Shown here: in pieces, positions 5,955-12,657 of the stretch
How positions within the stretch are numbered: position 1 is the stretch's first letter
How the letters are laid out: each line of letters begins with the position of its first letter
From: Candidatus Methanomethylophilaceae archaeon
GTDB lineage: Archaea; Thermoplasmatota; Thermoplasmata; Methanomassiliicoccales; Methanomethylophilaceae
NCBI GenBank assembly: GCA_023230065.1
Contig: JALNYB010000021.1
Span: 1-15,776 of the forward strand
Length of the DNA: 15,776 nt
Reading direction: 5' to 3'
The notes under the pieces: generated by a model
What the model saw: only the letters and a program-made list of their open reading frames with translations
Told to the model about the DNA's origin: nothing
Databases searched by the model: none
Translations under genes and position numbers: made by a program

Positions 5955-6401
5955 ATGAAATACTCAGAGATGTCCGCAGGAAGGATATTCGTTCTCAGAT
6001 TGGAGACTGGAGAGTTTCTTCATGAGGTCATCGAAAGTTTTGCACGCGAGCACGATATTAAAAGTGCCACAGTTACAATCGTGGGCGGTTGTAATGCAGG
6101 TTCTAAGATGGTCGTAGGCCCAAGACTTCCTATCAAAGATAAAATCGATCCGATAATATACACAGTTGAAGCGCCATCAGAGATAACAGGTACAGGAACC
6201 GTGTTCTCGGATGAGAATGGGGATCCGATAATGCATATGCATGGTTCTGTCGGAAGGGATGGTCATTCGGTAACAGGATGTTTCCGTGCAGGAATAATTG
6301 CATGGCTTGTCTTGGAAGTAGTCATAAAAGAGATTGTCGGTGATGGTCCTTTGAGAAAAAAGGATCCGCTTACAGGTTTCAATATACTCGAAATCGAGTG
6401 A
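5955..6401 (+). CDS. PPC/DUF296 domain protein (148 aa)
   Basis: The whole protein is a PPC (plant and prokaryote conserved, DUF296) domain. It runs from RIFVLRLETGEFLHEVIESFAREHDIK, through SATVTIVGGCNAG, to PIMHMHGSVGRDGHSVTGCF (91-110). Prokaryotic members are stand-alone, form trimers, and often bind a metal through histidines in the GxHxH-like loop; here His94, His96 and His104 are the candidates. In plants the same domain is fused to AT-hooks. The biochemical role of archaeal members is not established. It follows the small basic protein by seven bases. That pairing recalls the DNA-binding region plus PPC arrangement of plant proteins, but on separate chains, which is only an inference. 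It converges with the zinc-ribbon gene, with two bases between stop codons. Confidence 0.85.
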   Translation: MKYSEMSAGRIFVLRLETGEFLHEVIESFAREHDIKSATVTIVGGCNAGSKMVVGPRLPIKDKIDPIIYTVEAPSEITGTGTVFSDENGDPIMHMHGSVGRDGHSVTGCFRAGIIAWLVLEVVIKEIVGDGPLRKKDPLTGFNILEIE

Positions 6402-6403
6402 TA

Positions 6404-6751
6404 TCATCTTCTGTTGTAAGTGTCATCAAAGCCGTTGAATACGTTATCTGCATATTGATTCATGTGGGTACTGTCTTGTTTATCTGGCACAATGAATCCG
6501 CTTAACGGATATTCCGTATCGCAATACGGGCATCTGACATTCGGGCAATTTTGATTTGCTTTCACGCAATATTTACATGCGACGGCTCTTGATTGGAATA
6601 GGCTGAATTCTTTTCCGCATGTAGGGCAAAGGAATCTATGAGCTGCTACTTTCAGTTCTTTGCTGATTCCTGCAGCCTTCTCTTCAGGGGTAAGCCACAT
6701 AGGGGCCTTAGGAGAAATGGGTTGACTGTATGCAGGTGGATCATATGACAT
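6404..6751 (-). CDS. zinc-ribbon protein of unknown function (115 aa)
   Basis: The protein has seven cysteines arranged as CPTC (42, 45), CKYC (59, 62), then C69 and CPYC (74, 77), which look like two zinc knuckles making one or two ribbons. The N-terminus (SYDPPAYSQPISPKAPMW) is proline-rich and probably disordered. The C-terminus is polar, with no membrane segment. It starts directly after the TAA of GGGP synthase with no gap, so it belongs to the same transcript as the two ether-lipid genes. Whether it regulates them, takes part in RNA or protein binding, or is merely co-transcribed is unknown. No specific family was recognised. Confidence 0.75.
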   Translation of the reverse strand: MSYDPPAYSQPISPKAPMWLTPEEKAAGISKELKVAAHRFLCPTCGKEFSLFQSRAVACKYCVKANQNCPNVRCPYCDTEYPLSGFIVPDKQDSTHMNQYADNVFNGFDDTYNRR

Positions 6752-7492
6752 TTATAACACCCCTTTGGAAGCATTGACTACAGATCTTAAGGTCGTGTCG
6801 TCAGAGCATTTTTCAATGAAAGTTCCTGTAACAATTGCATTAGCGCCTGCTTCTCTTGCAGCTCTAGCTGCTTCTGGTGTCCTGATGCCTCCACCGATTA
6901 TAAGAGGAATTGAAATCGCTTTTTTGACAGCAGAGATCATGTTAGGGGGCACAGGCATTCCTGCACCGCTTCCTGCCTCTAGATATACAAAGTCCATACC
7001 CAGCATTTCGCAGGCAAGTGCGTATCCGACTGCTTTTTCTATTTCATCGCGTTTGATGAGGTCTGCTTTTCCGACTTCTCCTACTTTCATCCCAGGTTCG
7101 ATGATGATGTATCCGAGTGAAATCGACTCGATTTTAAGTTTTTTAATGTATATCGCTGCGCTAGCCTGTGCTTTGATAACAAAGAATGGATCTGCACTGT
7201 TGACCATACTCATAAAGAATATGGAGTCAACATCACTTGAAAGGGCGTTGGGCCCTCCAGGGAAATAGATGGTGGGAAGCCCAGAAGATGCTTTTATGGC
7301 TTTCGCGGTGGAACTGAGATTTTCATTAGTTATACCCGTGGAACCGCCGATCATTATCGCGTCTGTTCCCGCCTCCTTGATCTTGTATGCAAGTTTTCCT
7401 GCTTCTTCGCTGGTTTGTTTGTCGGGGTCTAAGAGAGCAAGATGTAATGTGCCATTTTTCATCTTATCGAGGAGATATTCTTTTACTGTCAT
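6752..7492 (-). CDS. geranylgeranylglyceryl phosphate synthase
   Basis: This enzyme makes the first ether bond of archaeal membrane lipids, joining sn-glycerol-1-phosphate to geranylgeranyl diphosphate. The 246 residues form a PcrB/GGGPS-type TIM barrel with the expected phosphate- and substrate-binding motifs: LDPDK (21-25), MIGGSTG (47-53), YFPGGP (76-81), YLEAGSGA (170-177), IGGGIRTPE (199-207) and VTGTF (221-225). Length is usual for the family. Its ATG overlaps the stop of the UbiA-type gene (ATGA, 7489-7492), and the zinc-ribbon gene follows without a gap. The enzyme works directly before the neighbouring DGGGP synthase in the same pathway. Confidence 0.95.
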   Translation of the reverse strand: MTVKEYLLDKMKNGTLHLALLDPDKQTSEEAGKLAYKIKEAGTDAIMIGGSTGITNENLSSTAKAIKASSGLPTIYFPGGPNALSSDVDSIFFMSMVNSADPFFVIKAQASAAIYIKKLKIESISLGYIIIEPGMKVGEVGKADLIKRDEIEKAVGYALACEMLGMDFVYLEAGSGAGMPVPPNMISAVKKAISIPLIIGGGIRTPEAARAAREAGANAIVTGTFIEKCSDDTTLRSVVNASKGVL

Positions 7493-8382
7493 TGGATAAC
7501 ACCCAATATAAATGCTACCAGCGCGATCATCATTGCGATCTTTGCTAGTTTTTCTGCTTTATGTGCGTCTTTGAAAACAATCATAGAGACATATATAAAG
7601 ATTGCATCGGCAACAAATACGATACAATACATCCATCCGAATGTATTGTCTAAAATAGGCCAGATGCTGAGCACAGGGCCTGCAATAAAGAATATGCTAG
7701 CAATTATCGATGCATTTTTCACTCCGATAGACATGGGGAGAGTTTTCCTCTCTCCTTTATCGGATGCCACATCTTCAATGTCTTTTGCAATCTCACGGCC
7801 GACACTTACCAGCATCGCCATCGCGGCTATGATATAATTAGATTCAACATGGTTGACAACTGATGCACCGAACAGGAACACCATTCCTGTAAGTATTGCT
7901 ATTGTGAGGTTTCCGATGAATCCTCTCTGTTTCAAAACGGTCTCATATCCGATCATTAAAAGTGCAGCTATAAGGACGGTCGCAGTTGTTTCTAAATTTC
8001 CAAGAAAGAACGAGATTATTACTGCAATGCTTAATCCACTTATTCCGAGATACAGCGCTGTTCTTGGAGCAATCTCTTTCATGGGAATAGGTCTATCTGG
8101 ATGTCCGGTCAGATCTATCTCACGGTCAATGTAATCATTGAGAGAATTACCACCTGCGATAAAGGCGATAACAACAAAACAAGCTGCAATCAGCTCAGGT
8201 ACGTAATTTTGAATATCAAAACCGATAGCTATGAAAGCACCGATGACGACACCTAGGATGCCCATCACACCGTTTCCGAACCGGAATAGTCTGAGATACT
8301 TGTTCACTTTTCCGGAGATGATATTACGATTGAAATAGTTAGTGTTTCGGATGTCAAAAATAATATTTATTGACGAACTCAT
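7489..8382 (-). CDS. digeranylgeranylglyceryl phosphate synthase (UbiA family)
   Basis: This integral membrane prenyltransferase adds the second geranylgeranyl chain to GGGP, forming the archaeol core. Both aspartate-rich motifs of the UbiA family are present: NSLNDYIDREID (79-90) and GREIAKDIEDVASDKGERKTLP (195-216). About eight or nine hydrophobic segments fill the rest. The ATG at 8382 gives 297 residues. Family members usually begin close to the equivalent of NKYLRLFRFGN, so a GTG at 8307 (residue 26) is a credible alternative that removes a polar leader; no clear SD precedes either. The assignment to DGGGP rather than quinone or heme synthesis rests on the adjacent GGGP synthase and the ATGA overlap with it. 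Confidence 0.9.
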   Translation of the reverse strand: MSSSINIIFDIRNTNYFNRNIISGKVNKYLRLFRFGNGVMGILGVVIGAFIAIGFDIQNYVPELIAACFVVIAFIAGGNSLNDYIDREIDLTGHPDRPIPMKEIAPRTALYLGISGLSIAVIISFFLGNLETTATVLIAALLMIGYETVLKQRGFIGNLTIAILTGMVFLFGASVVNHVESNYIIAAMAMLVSVGREIAKDIEDVASDKGERKTLPMSIGVKNASIIASIFFIAGPVLSIWPILDNTFGWMYCIVFVADAIFIYVSMIVFKDAHKAEKLAKIAMMIALVAFILGVIQ

Positions 8383-8619
8383 TGGAAAAGCTGGAGATAA
8401 GTTAACAGCGTATTGTTAGTGTTGGAATTTAAGCTAATTTATATGACCACGTTAACAGTTATCCAGTTATTCAATAGTCAAAGGTCAAATTTCAGATATC
8501 ATTGAGGATATTTTGATGCATAGGCCGTTTTTCTTAAGAAGAAATTTTACTAAATTGTTCCTATAAAGTCAATATTATGGTTAATATGATTATTTAAAAA
8601 TCTCAAATGTTCGTTAGAT
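8383..8619. other. intergenic region before the ether-lipid operon
   Basis: This 237-base stretch lies between the trmG10 stop and the UbiA-type start. It holds a T5 run in the leftward direction near 8595-8599, just after trmG10, and a TATA-like box at 8437-8445 flanked by two copies of GTTAACAG. It also has a short TTCTTAAGAA palindrome near 8531-8540. No RNA gene or convincing ORF was seen. Confidence 0.5.
8437..8445 (-). promoter_or_regulatory. TATA-like box for the ether-lipid operon
   Basis: Read leftward, CATATAAAT lies about 55-60 bases before the ATG at 8382, so the transcript would have a leader of roughly 30 bases. Two GTTAACAG copies (8401-8408 and 8451-8458) flank the box. Confidence 0.42.
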
Positions 8620-9639
8620 TCAGTGGCCTATATTATGGAATATATGATAATATCTGGATAGGGAACCATGTACGTATTGAGCGTAGACATTTTCAAGTTC
8701 CATGGTATTGCAAGATATTGTATGCGGAAGTACGATTCCAGCCCTACCTTCAGGCGTAAGGACCTTTGGAATCGCGTGCATAGCACGATCATATATATGG
8801 TCGATATTCTCTCCACCGGTTTTGGTCGACCTTCCATATGGAGGGTCTGTTGCCACGGCATCGATGTCGCTGAATCTCTCCGCTATATCTGAAATATCCA
8901 TTGTCTCAAAATCCTTCAATTTAAGGCCATAGAATTCCATGTTCTCCTGACATCCTATTATCATCTCCTCATCAAAGTCAGTGGCAATCGCATGCATACC
9001 CATTTCTGCCGCTTCGATGACGATTCCACCTGTGCCACAGAACGGATCAAGAACGGTACCCCCGCGCTTTACGCCGGTAAGATTGATCAGTGCTCTTGCA
9101 TATCTGGGGTGAAGTGATATAGGGGAGAAGAATGGTCTTTCTCCGACCTTTCTTTTTTCAAGGAGATCATTATCGGTGACTTTTTCTTCGATATACAAGT
9201 GGATCTTATCACACATCTGCATACGTACTATCGTGTCCGGTTCTTTTAGGTTTACAGTATTGTGTTTCGACAATAATCCGCCGATATCTCTGATTATTTT
9301 CTGAGAATCGACATCTTTCATCAGTCCTTGGAATCTTTTTGCTTTGATTGCAAAGGAGCCTTCGGGTAATTCAGAATTTGAAAGGTTAGAAGTATCGGCT
9401 GGGTCATACGAGCCCAAGTATCTCCCCACGCTGTGAGTAAGAGCTATGCGATCTGCGATGGTATCGAGATATTCGTAAGGGAATGATGCGATCAGATATC
9501 CGGGTCCGCTACCTACTATCTCATGATCTTCGGTTTCGGATTCAATGCATCTTACCGCTTCTGCTAATGGCATATCCTTCGATTCGCCCGATAATTCGAA
9601 AAAGAAATTGGGGTTCACGGGAACCCCTTTAAGTTTCAA
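8620..9639 (-). CDS. trmG10: tRNA (guanine-10-N2)-dimethyltransferase, TrmG10 type
   Basis: This SAM-dependent enzyme methylates N2 of G10 in tRNA, once or twice, which helps keep the tRNA fold. Residues about 45-155 make the THUMP RNA-binding region, and the C-terminal half is a Rossmann methyltransferase. The SAM-binding motif is LDPFCGTGG (197-205) and the catalytic motif is TDPPYGRS (264-271), the N/DPPY form seen in amino-group methyltransferases acting on guanine N2. Length (339) is normal. The start is TTG (9637-9639), which overlaps the radA stop as TTGA. That overlap implies translational coupling, and the N-terminus ([19 protein letters not shown]) looks complete. A second archaeal family, Trm14 (m2G6), is the main alternative; the overall form and length favour TrmG10. 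Confidence 0.87.
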   Translation of the reverse strand: MKLKGVPVNPNFFFELSGESKDMPLAEAVRCIESETEDHEIVGSGPGYLIASFPYEYLDTIADRIALTHSVGRYLGSYDPADTSNLSNSELPEGSFAIKAKRFQGLMKDVDSQKIIRDIGGLLSKHNTVNLKEPDTIVRMQMCDKIHLYIEEKVTDNDLLEKRKVGERPFFSPISLHPRYARALINLTGVKRGGTVLDPFCGTGGIVIEAAEMGMHAIATDFDEEMIIGCQENMEFYGLKLKDFETMDISDIAERFSDIDAVATDPPYGRSTKTGGENIDHIYDRAMHAIPKVLTPEGRAGIVLPHTISCNTMELENVYAQYVHGSLSRYYHIFHNIGH

Positions 9640-10577
9640 TCCTTAATACCATCTTCGGTTACTGTGAAAACGGCTTCTCCTTCTGGTAAATTAGGGGAAT
9701 CAATAAGTCTTGCGATTCTTTTTCCGGCTTTTCCTTTTCTCAAGTAGATACGGAACGTGGCGGTATGTCCTACAATATGTCCGCCGATCGGTCTGGTCGG
9801 GTCTCCGAAGAACGCATCAGGTTTTGCTGCGACCTGGTTTGTAACTGCGATGACCGCATTATTAAGGGTCGCGAAGTTCAATAGGTCATGCATATGACGA
9901 TTGAGTATCTGCTGTCTTTCTGCCAGCGCTCCTCTTCCCAGGTATTCTGCTCTGAAATGTGAAGTCAGCGAATCAACGATCATCAGTCTTACTTTAGTAG
10001 TTTGTGCGAGTTCCAAGGCTTTGTCGACCAGAAGTACCTGATGCTGTGAGTTGAATGCTCTTGCAACATGGATTCTCTTCAACACGGTATCGGGATCCAC
10101 TCCCAAGTATGTTGCCATCTGAATGACCCTTTCTGGCCTGAAGGTGTTCTCCGTATCGATTATTACGACATCTGAATCCAATCCTCCCATTTCTTCAGGT
10201 AGGGTTGCATTTACTGCAAGCTGAAAACAGACTTGAGTCTTACAGCTTCCGAATTCACCGAACATCTCAACGATGGACTGGCTTTCCAATCCTCCGCCCA
10301 TGAGTTCATCGAACGCTTTCGATCCGGTTGTAAGCTTTTTTACTGCTTTACGGCGTTCAAGTACGCTATCTCCTGTTTCGAATCCGCCAATGTCTGCGCA
10401 AAGTTTTGCACCCTCGATAATATCCATTGCCTTCTTCTCACCAATTTCGCACGTCTCTGCAAGATCTTTTGGTGCTGCAACGGCTATGGTCATCAGTTCA
10501 CTATACCCTGCTTCACGGAGTTTTTCTGCTATGGCTGGCCCTACTCCAGGTATATCTTCTAGGGTTTTTTTGGACAT
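9636..10577 (-). CDS. radA: RadA recombinase with an altered Walker A motif
   Basis: RadA is the archaeal RecA/Rad51 homologue that forms filaments on single-stranded DNA and carries out strand exchange. The 313 residues comprise an N-terminal helix-hairpin-helix domain ([20 protein letters not shown], 6-25), the linker and polymerisation region, and the ATPase core. Walker B is [19 protein letters not shown] (198-216), and the DNA-binding loop L2 region is [25 protein letters not shown]. Walker A reads GEFGSCKT (107-114), where nearly all family members have GSGKT; the Cys112 codon is TGT at 10242-10244. All other motifs look intact, so this is probably a working enzyme rather than a decaying gene. 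A TATA-like box at 10611-10620 lies about 35-40 bases upstream. The stop overlaps the trmG10 start. Confidence 0.95.
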   Translation of the reverse strand: MSKKTLEDIPGVGPAIAEKLREAGYSELMTIAVAAPKDLAETCEIGEKKAMDIIEGAKLCADIGGFETGDSVLERRKAVKKLTTGSKAFDELMGGGLESQSIVEMFGEFGSCKTQVCFQLAVNATLPEEMGGLDSDVVIIDTENTFRPERVIQMATYLGVDPDTVLKRIHVARAFNSQHQVLLVDKALELAQTTKVRLMIVDSLTSHFRAEYLGRGALAERQQILNRHMHDLLNFATLNNAVIAVTNQVAAKPDAFFGDPTRPIGGHIVGHTATFRIYLRKGKAGKRIARLIDSPNLPEGEAVFTVTEDGIKD

Positions 10578-10610
10578 CGGTAATCACTAAATCTCATTAC
10601 GTTTCTTTGA

Positions 10611-10620
10611 GTATTTAAGA
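10611..10620 (-). promoter_or_regulatory. TATA-like box for radA-trmG10
   Basis: Read leftward, TCTTAAATAC lies 34-43 bases before the radA ATG at 10577. The leader would be short. Confidence 0.42.
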
Positions 10621-10644
10621 CGAATTAGGGGGTCACTGAATCAG

Positions 10645-10664
10645 CCGAAAGTACGATTTTTCGG
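10645..10664. repeat. small inverted repeat between radA and its divergent neighbour
   Basis: CCGAAA (10645-10650) and TTTCGG (10659-10664) are exact complements with an 8-base spacer. The pair lies upstream of both divergent start codons and next to the palindromic promoter, so it may be a regulator site. A hairpin this short could also arise by chance. Confidence 0.35.
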
Positions 10665-10671
10665 TCGCGTA

Positions 10672-10691
10672 CAATATAAACGTTTATATTG
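10672..10691. promoter_or_regulatory. perfect 20-bp palindrome made of two opposed TATA boxes
   Basis: CAATATAAAC (10672-10681) is followed at once by its exact reverse complement GTTTATATTG. Each half holds a TATA-like core. The rightward core is 23-31 bases before the ATG at 10714, which fits a leaderless transcript. The leftward core could start an upstream radA transcript. Symmetry over 20 bp also suits binding of a dimeric regulator. Confidence 0.6.
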
Positions 10692-10713
10692 GTGTGTTAG
10701 AATCTGCACATTG

Positions 10714-11088
10714 ATGGCAAAGAAGAAGAGACGCATAACGGAAGAATCCGAAGAGCAGTACGAGTTCGTTCCTGAAGAGTTTGATGAACGCGAATTCATT
10801 CTCAAAGATATTTACGGAACAAAAGTATTGTTCGTTGTAACTATATTGGCTATCATTGTAGGACTTATAGCAGCTTTGATATGCGCATATGTTGATGCAT
10901 CATGGGCTTGGATGGTCGCTACACTCATATCGTTCGCAACGGTTCTGGGTATGAAGAAATTATTGATGGTAATGGGCTTCAGGGTAGATCTTCTAGAGAC
11001 AAAGACCATGATAGGAAATTATCTAATGTTCCTTTGTCTGGCTTTGGGATGTTGTATTGTATTCATGAATGCACCGTTTTTCACGTAA
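10714..11088 (+). CDS. small three-helix membrane protein of unknown function (124 aa)
   Basis: I do not recognise the family. The N-terminal 30 residues are charged (KKKRRITEESEEQYE, then EEFDEREF) and should be cytoplasmic. Three hydrophobic segments follow, at about residues 36-59, 64-84 and 100-118. The protein ends almost directly after the third, which places the C-terminus outside if the positive N-terminus is inside. The ATG at 10714 is chosen over the TTG just before it because its distance from the TATA core suits a leaderless mRNA. It is transcribed away from radA and followed by a T7 run, so it is probably a single-gene transcript. Confidence 0.72.
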   Translation: MAKKKRRITEESEEQYEFVPEEFDEREFILKDIYGTKVLFVVTILAIIVGLIAALICAYVDASWAWMVATLISFATVLGMKKLLMVMGFRVDLLETKTMIGNYLMFLCLALGCCIVFMNAPFFT

Positions 11089-11093
11089 AACTA

Positions 11094-11131
11094 TTTTTTT
11101 AGCTTATTTCAGTGATTCGGTGAATCTTTTT
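11094..11131 (+). terminator. T7 run and a stem-loop with T-tract after the three-helix membrane gene
   Basis: Seven T residues (11094-11100) begin five bases after the stop. A second signal follows: GATTC-GGT-GAATC (11114-11126) forms a five-pair stem with a triloop and runs directly into five T residues. Both serve the + strand; the second abuts the 3' end of the convergent cca gene. Confidence 0.55.
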
Positions 11132-12452
11132 AAATTTCCCAACTTTGTTTGGGATCCATTAATTCTGTCAGCAAAAGGGGATCCGTGTCCTTTAACGAGG
11201 ATTCGTGGTCGCGGATTTTCATTGTATTGGGATCTATTTCTCTGCCGATGCCGGATATTGCAGCTTCGTCGGTAAGCATTTCCTGAGCTGTGAAGTACAT
11301 TCTTTCTGCTATCACATTCCAGCATCCATCTTCTACAAACGGATCTCCGAATTCATTCTTCTTCCATTTAGATAGAAACGAGTCTGCGGATTTAACCCAT
11401 ACTGGAGGTCCGATATGTTTGTACGTCTTGGAAAGAATATCACGTTCTAATTCGAATGCTATTTCTAAGGTTTTATTGTTCATATTATGAACGCAACGAA
11501 GTACGTTGTAGTCGAAATCGTTAAGTTTCTTTGCTAACGCATTCTGTGTCTTCCATAGCTGAGAATAAAGGTTATCTTCGATTGTGTCTGGTCTTTTGAA
11601 GACGACAGTGATGATCCTGGAGCCATCAATGTTTGCTTTTTCTTGTAATTCTTCTTTGGATAGAGGTTTTCTATCGACAGGGAAGAAGAATTTCTTAGAG
11701 GGTGAAGCAAGATATGCTCTTGCTGCGACCATGAATAGTGCCAGAGTATCTATATGAACTGCCGAGGCTACATTGCGTCTCTGATCCACAGGGTCGTATA
11801 CGACCAGAGGACCAACCATCGGCGGACCTTTTTTATCTATAGAGAGTGTCGTTCCTTCTTTCCATTCTGTTGCGCCTTCAAGCACTTTTATGAAGCTACC
11901 ATAGTGGACGATCAGCAGTTCACATAGATATCCGGAGAATCCTCTTGTATTGGGTTCTGCTCCATATGTTCCGATGCCTTTCATGAATTTTTTCAGCAGA
12001 CGGGTCTGATCCTTCTGTTCATCGGTCATATGTGTAAGTATGTAATTTGTATGGAATGGCGTCCTGTCCACGGCAGTTTGCAGTTTATCTGTCGTTACCA
12101 GATTATAACTTGGGACCAGATCCACATCGATTCCTTCGTAAACTCCTCTGGTGTAGGGATGTTCGGAATATTTACGGATGCCATGAAGGAGATCCTCTCC
12201 TATTCTCAATCCTGTGTCTTCCAGTTCTTTGCGGGGAGTATTCTCTGGGAATAAAATGAAAAAGTCAAGATCAGGTTTGGAAAGGAATGTTCCCTTTGCA
12301 AAAGAACCAACAAATCTTACTTGTATGTTTAGACCGTGATCCGAAATATATCTTAGAACGAGTTTTTTCAGATGTTCGGCTGTATCGGTTATCGATCTTA
12401 CTTCATCGGAAGTAGGTCTTATCATCTCCAATACTTCAGATTCGACACTCAT
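11130..12452 (-). CDS. cca: archaeal (class I) CCA-adding tRNA nucleotidyltransferase
   Basis: This enzyme builds or repairs the 3'-CCA end of tRNAs from CTP and ATP without a nucleic-acid template. The nucleotidyltransferase head shows FVGSFAKGTFL (47-57) and PDLDFFILF (60-68), giving catalytic Asp61 and Asp63. The third acidic position lies in EGIDVDLVPSYN (106-117). TAVDRTPFHTNYI follows at about 126-138, matching the family's conserved stretch. The remaining two thirds are the central and tRNA-binding body and tail domains, ending near 440 residues, the usual length. The ATG at 12452 is about 20-30 bases after a TATA-like box, so the message is probably leaderless. The gene stands alone. 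Confidence 0.95.
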   Translation of the reverse strand: MSVESEVLEMIRPTSDEVRSITDTAEHLKKLVLRYISDHGLNIQVRFVGSFAKGTFLSKPDLDFFILFPENTPRKELEDTGLRIGEDLLHGIRKYSEHPYTRGVYEGIDVDLVPSYNLVTTDKLQTAVDRTPFHTNYILTHMTDEQKDQTRLLKKFMKGIGTYGAEPNTRGFSGYLCELLIVHYGSFIKVLEGATEWKEGTTLSIDKKGPPMVGPLVVYDPVDQRRNVASAVHIDTLALFMVAARAYLASPSKKFFFPVDRKPLSKEELQEKANIDGSRIITVVFKRPDTIEDNLYSQLWKTQNALAKKLNDFDYNVLRCVHNMNNKTLEIAFELERDILSKTYKHIGPPVWVKSADSFLSKWKKNEFGDPFVEDGCWNVIAERMYFTAQEMLTDEAAISGIGREIDPNTMKIRDHESSLKDTDPLLLTELMDPKQSWEI

Positions 12453-12472
12453 TGTGTGAACATGGACGTTTA

Positions 12473-12482
12473 GAATTTAAGC
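12473..12482 (-). promoter_or_regulatory. TATA-like box for cca
   Basis: Read leftward, GCTTAAATTC lies 21-30 bases before the ATG at 12452, which fits a leaderless transcript. Confidence 0.45.
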
Positions 12483-12558
12483 ATTGTCCATCATAGTTGA
12501 TAGGTTAATTTATTCATAGACGTGTATTATATACAATGGTGCAGAAAAATTGTTCTTT

Positions 12559-12649
12559 ATTTATAAGATACGTCGTCGCATATATCTGATATATAATGAT
12601 GCTGGGTCTTAGTTCCCCTATTTATAAATATAGACGGTGGCGTATATCT
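12559..12649 (+). repeat. imperfect direct repeat of a promoter segment
   Basis: Two copies of a roughly 30-base segment occur at 12559-12587 and 12620-12649. Both begin ATTTATAA and end with a match to TATATCT or GTATATCT, with GTCGTCGCA in the first and CGGTGGCG in the second. Each carries a TATA-like box. The second copy lies immediately before the transglutaminase-like gene and includes the alternative GTG start. A local duplication is the simplest reading. Confidence 0.5.
12620..12630 (+). promoter_or_regulatory. TATA-like box for the transglutaminase-like gene
   Basis: ATTTATAAATA lies 28-38 bases before the ATG at 12658. The spacing favours that ATG, with a very short leader, over the GTG at 12637, which would be too close to the box. 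Confidence 0.45.
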
Positions 12650-12657
12650 CAATTGAG

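Noticed and set aside
8383..8619. Possible small RNA gene in the gap before the ether-lipid operon
   Set aside because: No tRNA-like or stable paired structure could be drawn; only short, weak palindromes were found.
12537..12590. A 17-codon ORF upstream of the transglutaminase-like gene
   Set aside because: Too short, no SD, and it overlaps the first copy of the promoter repeat; most likely chance.
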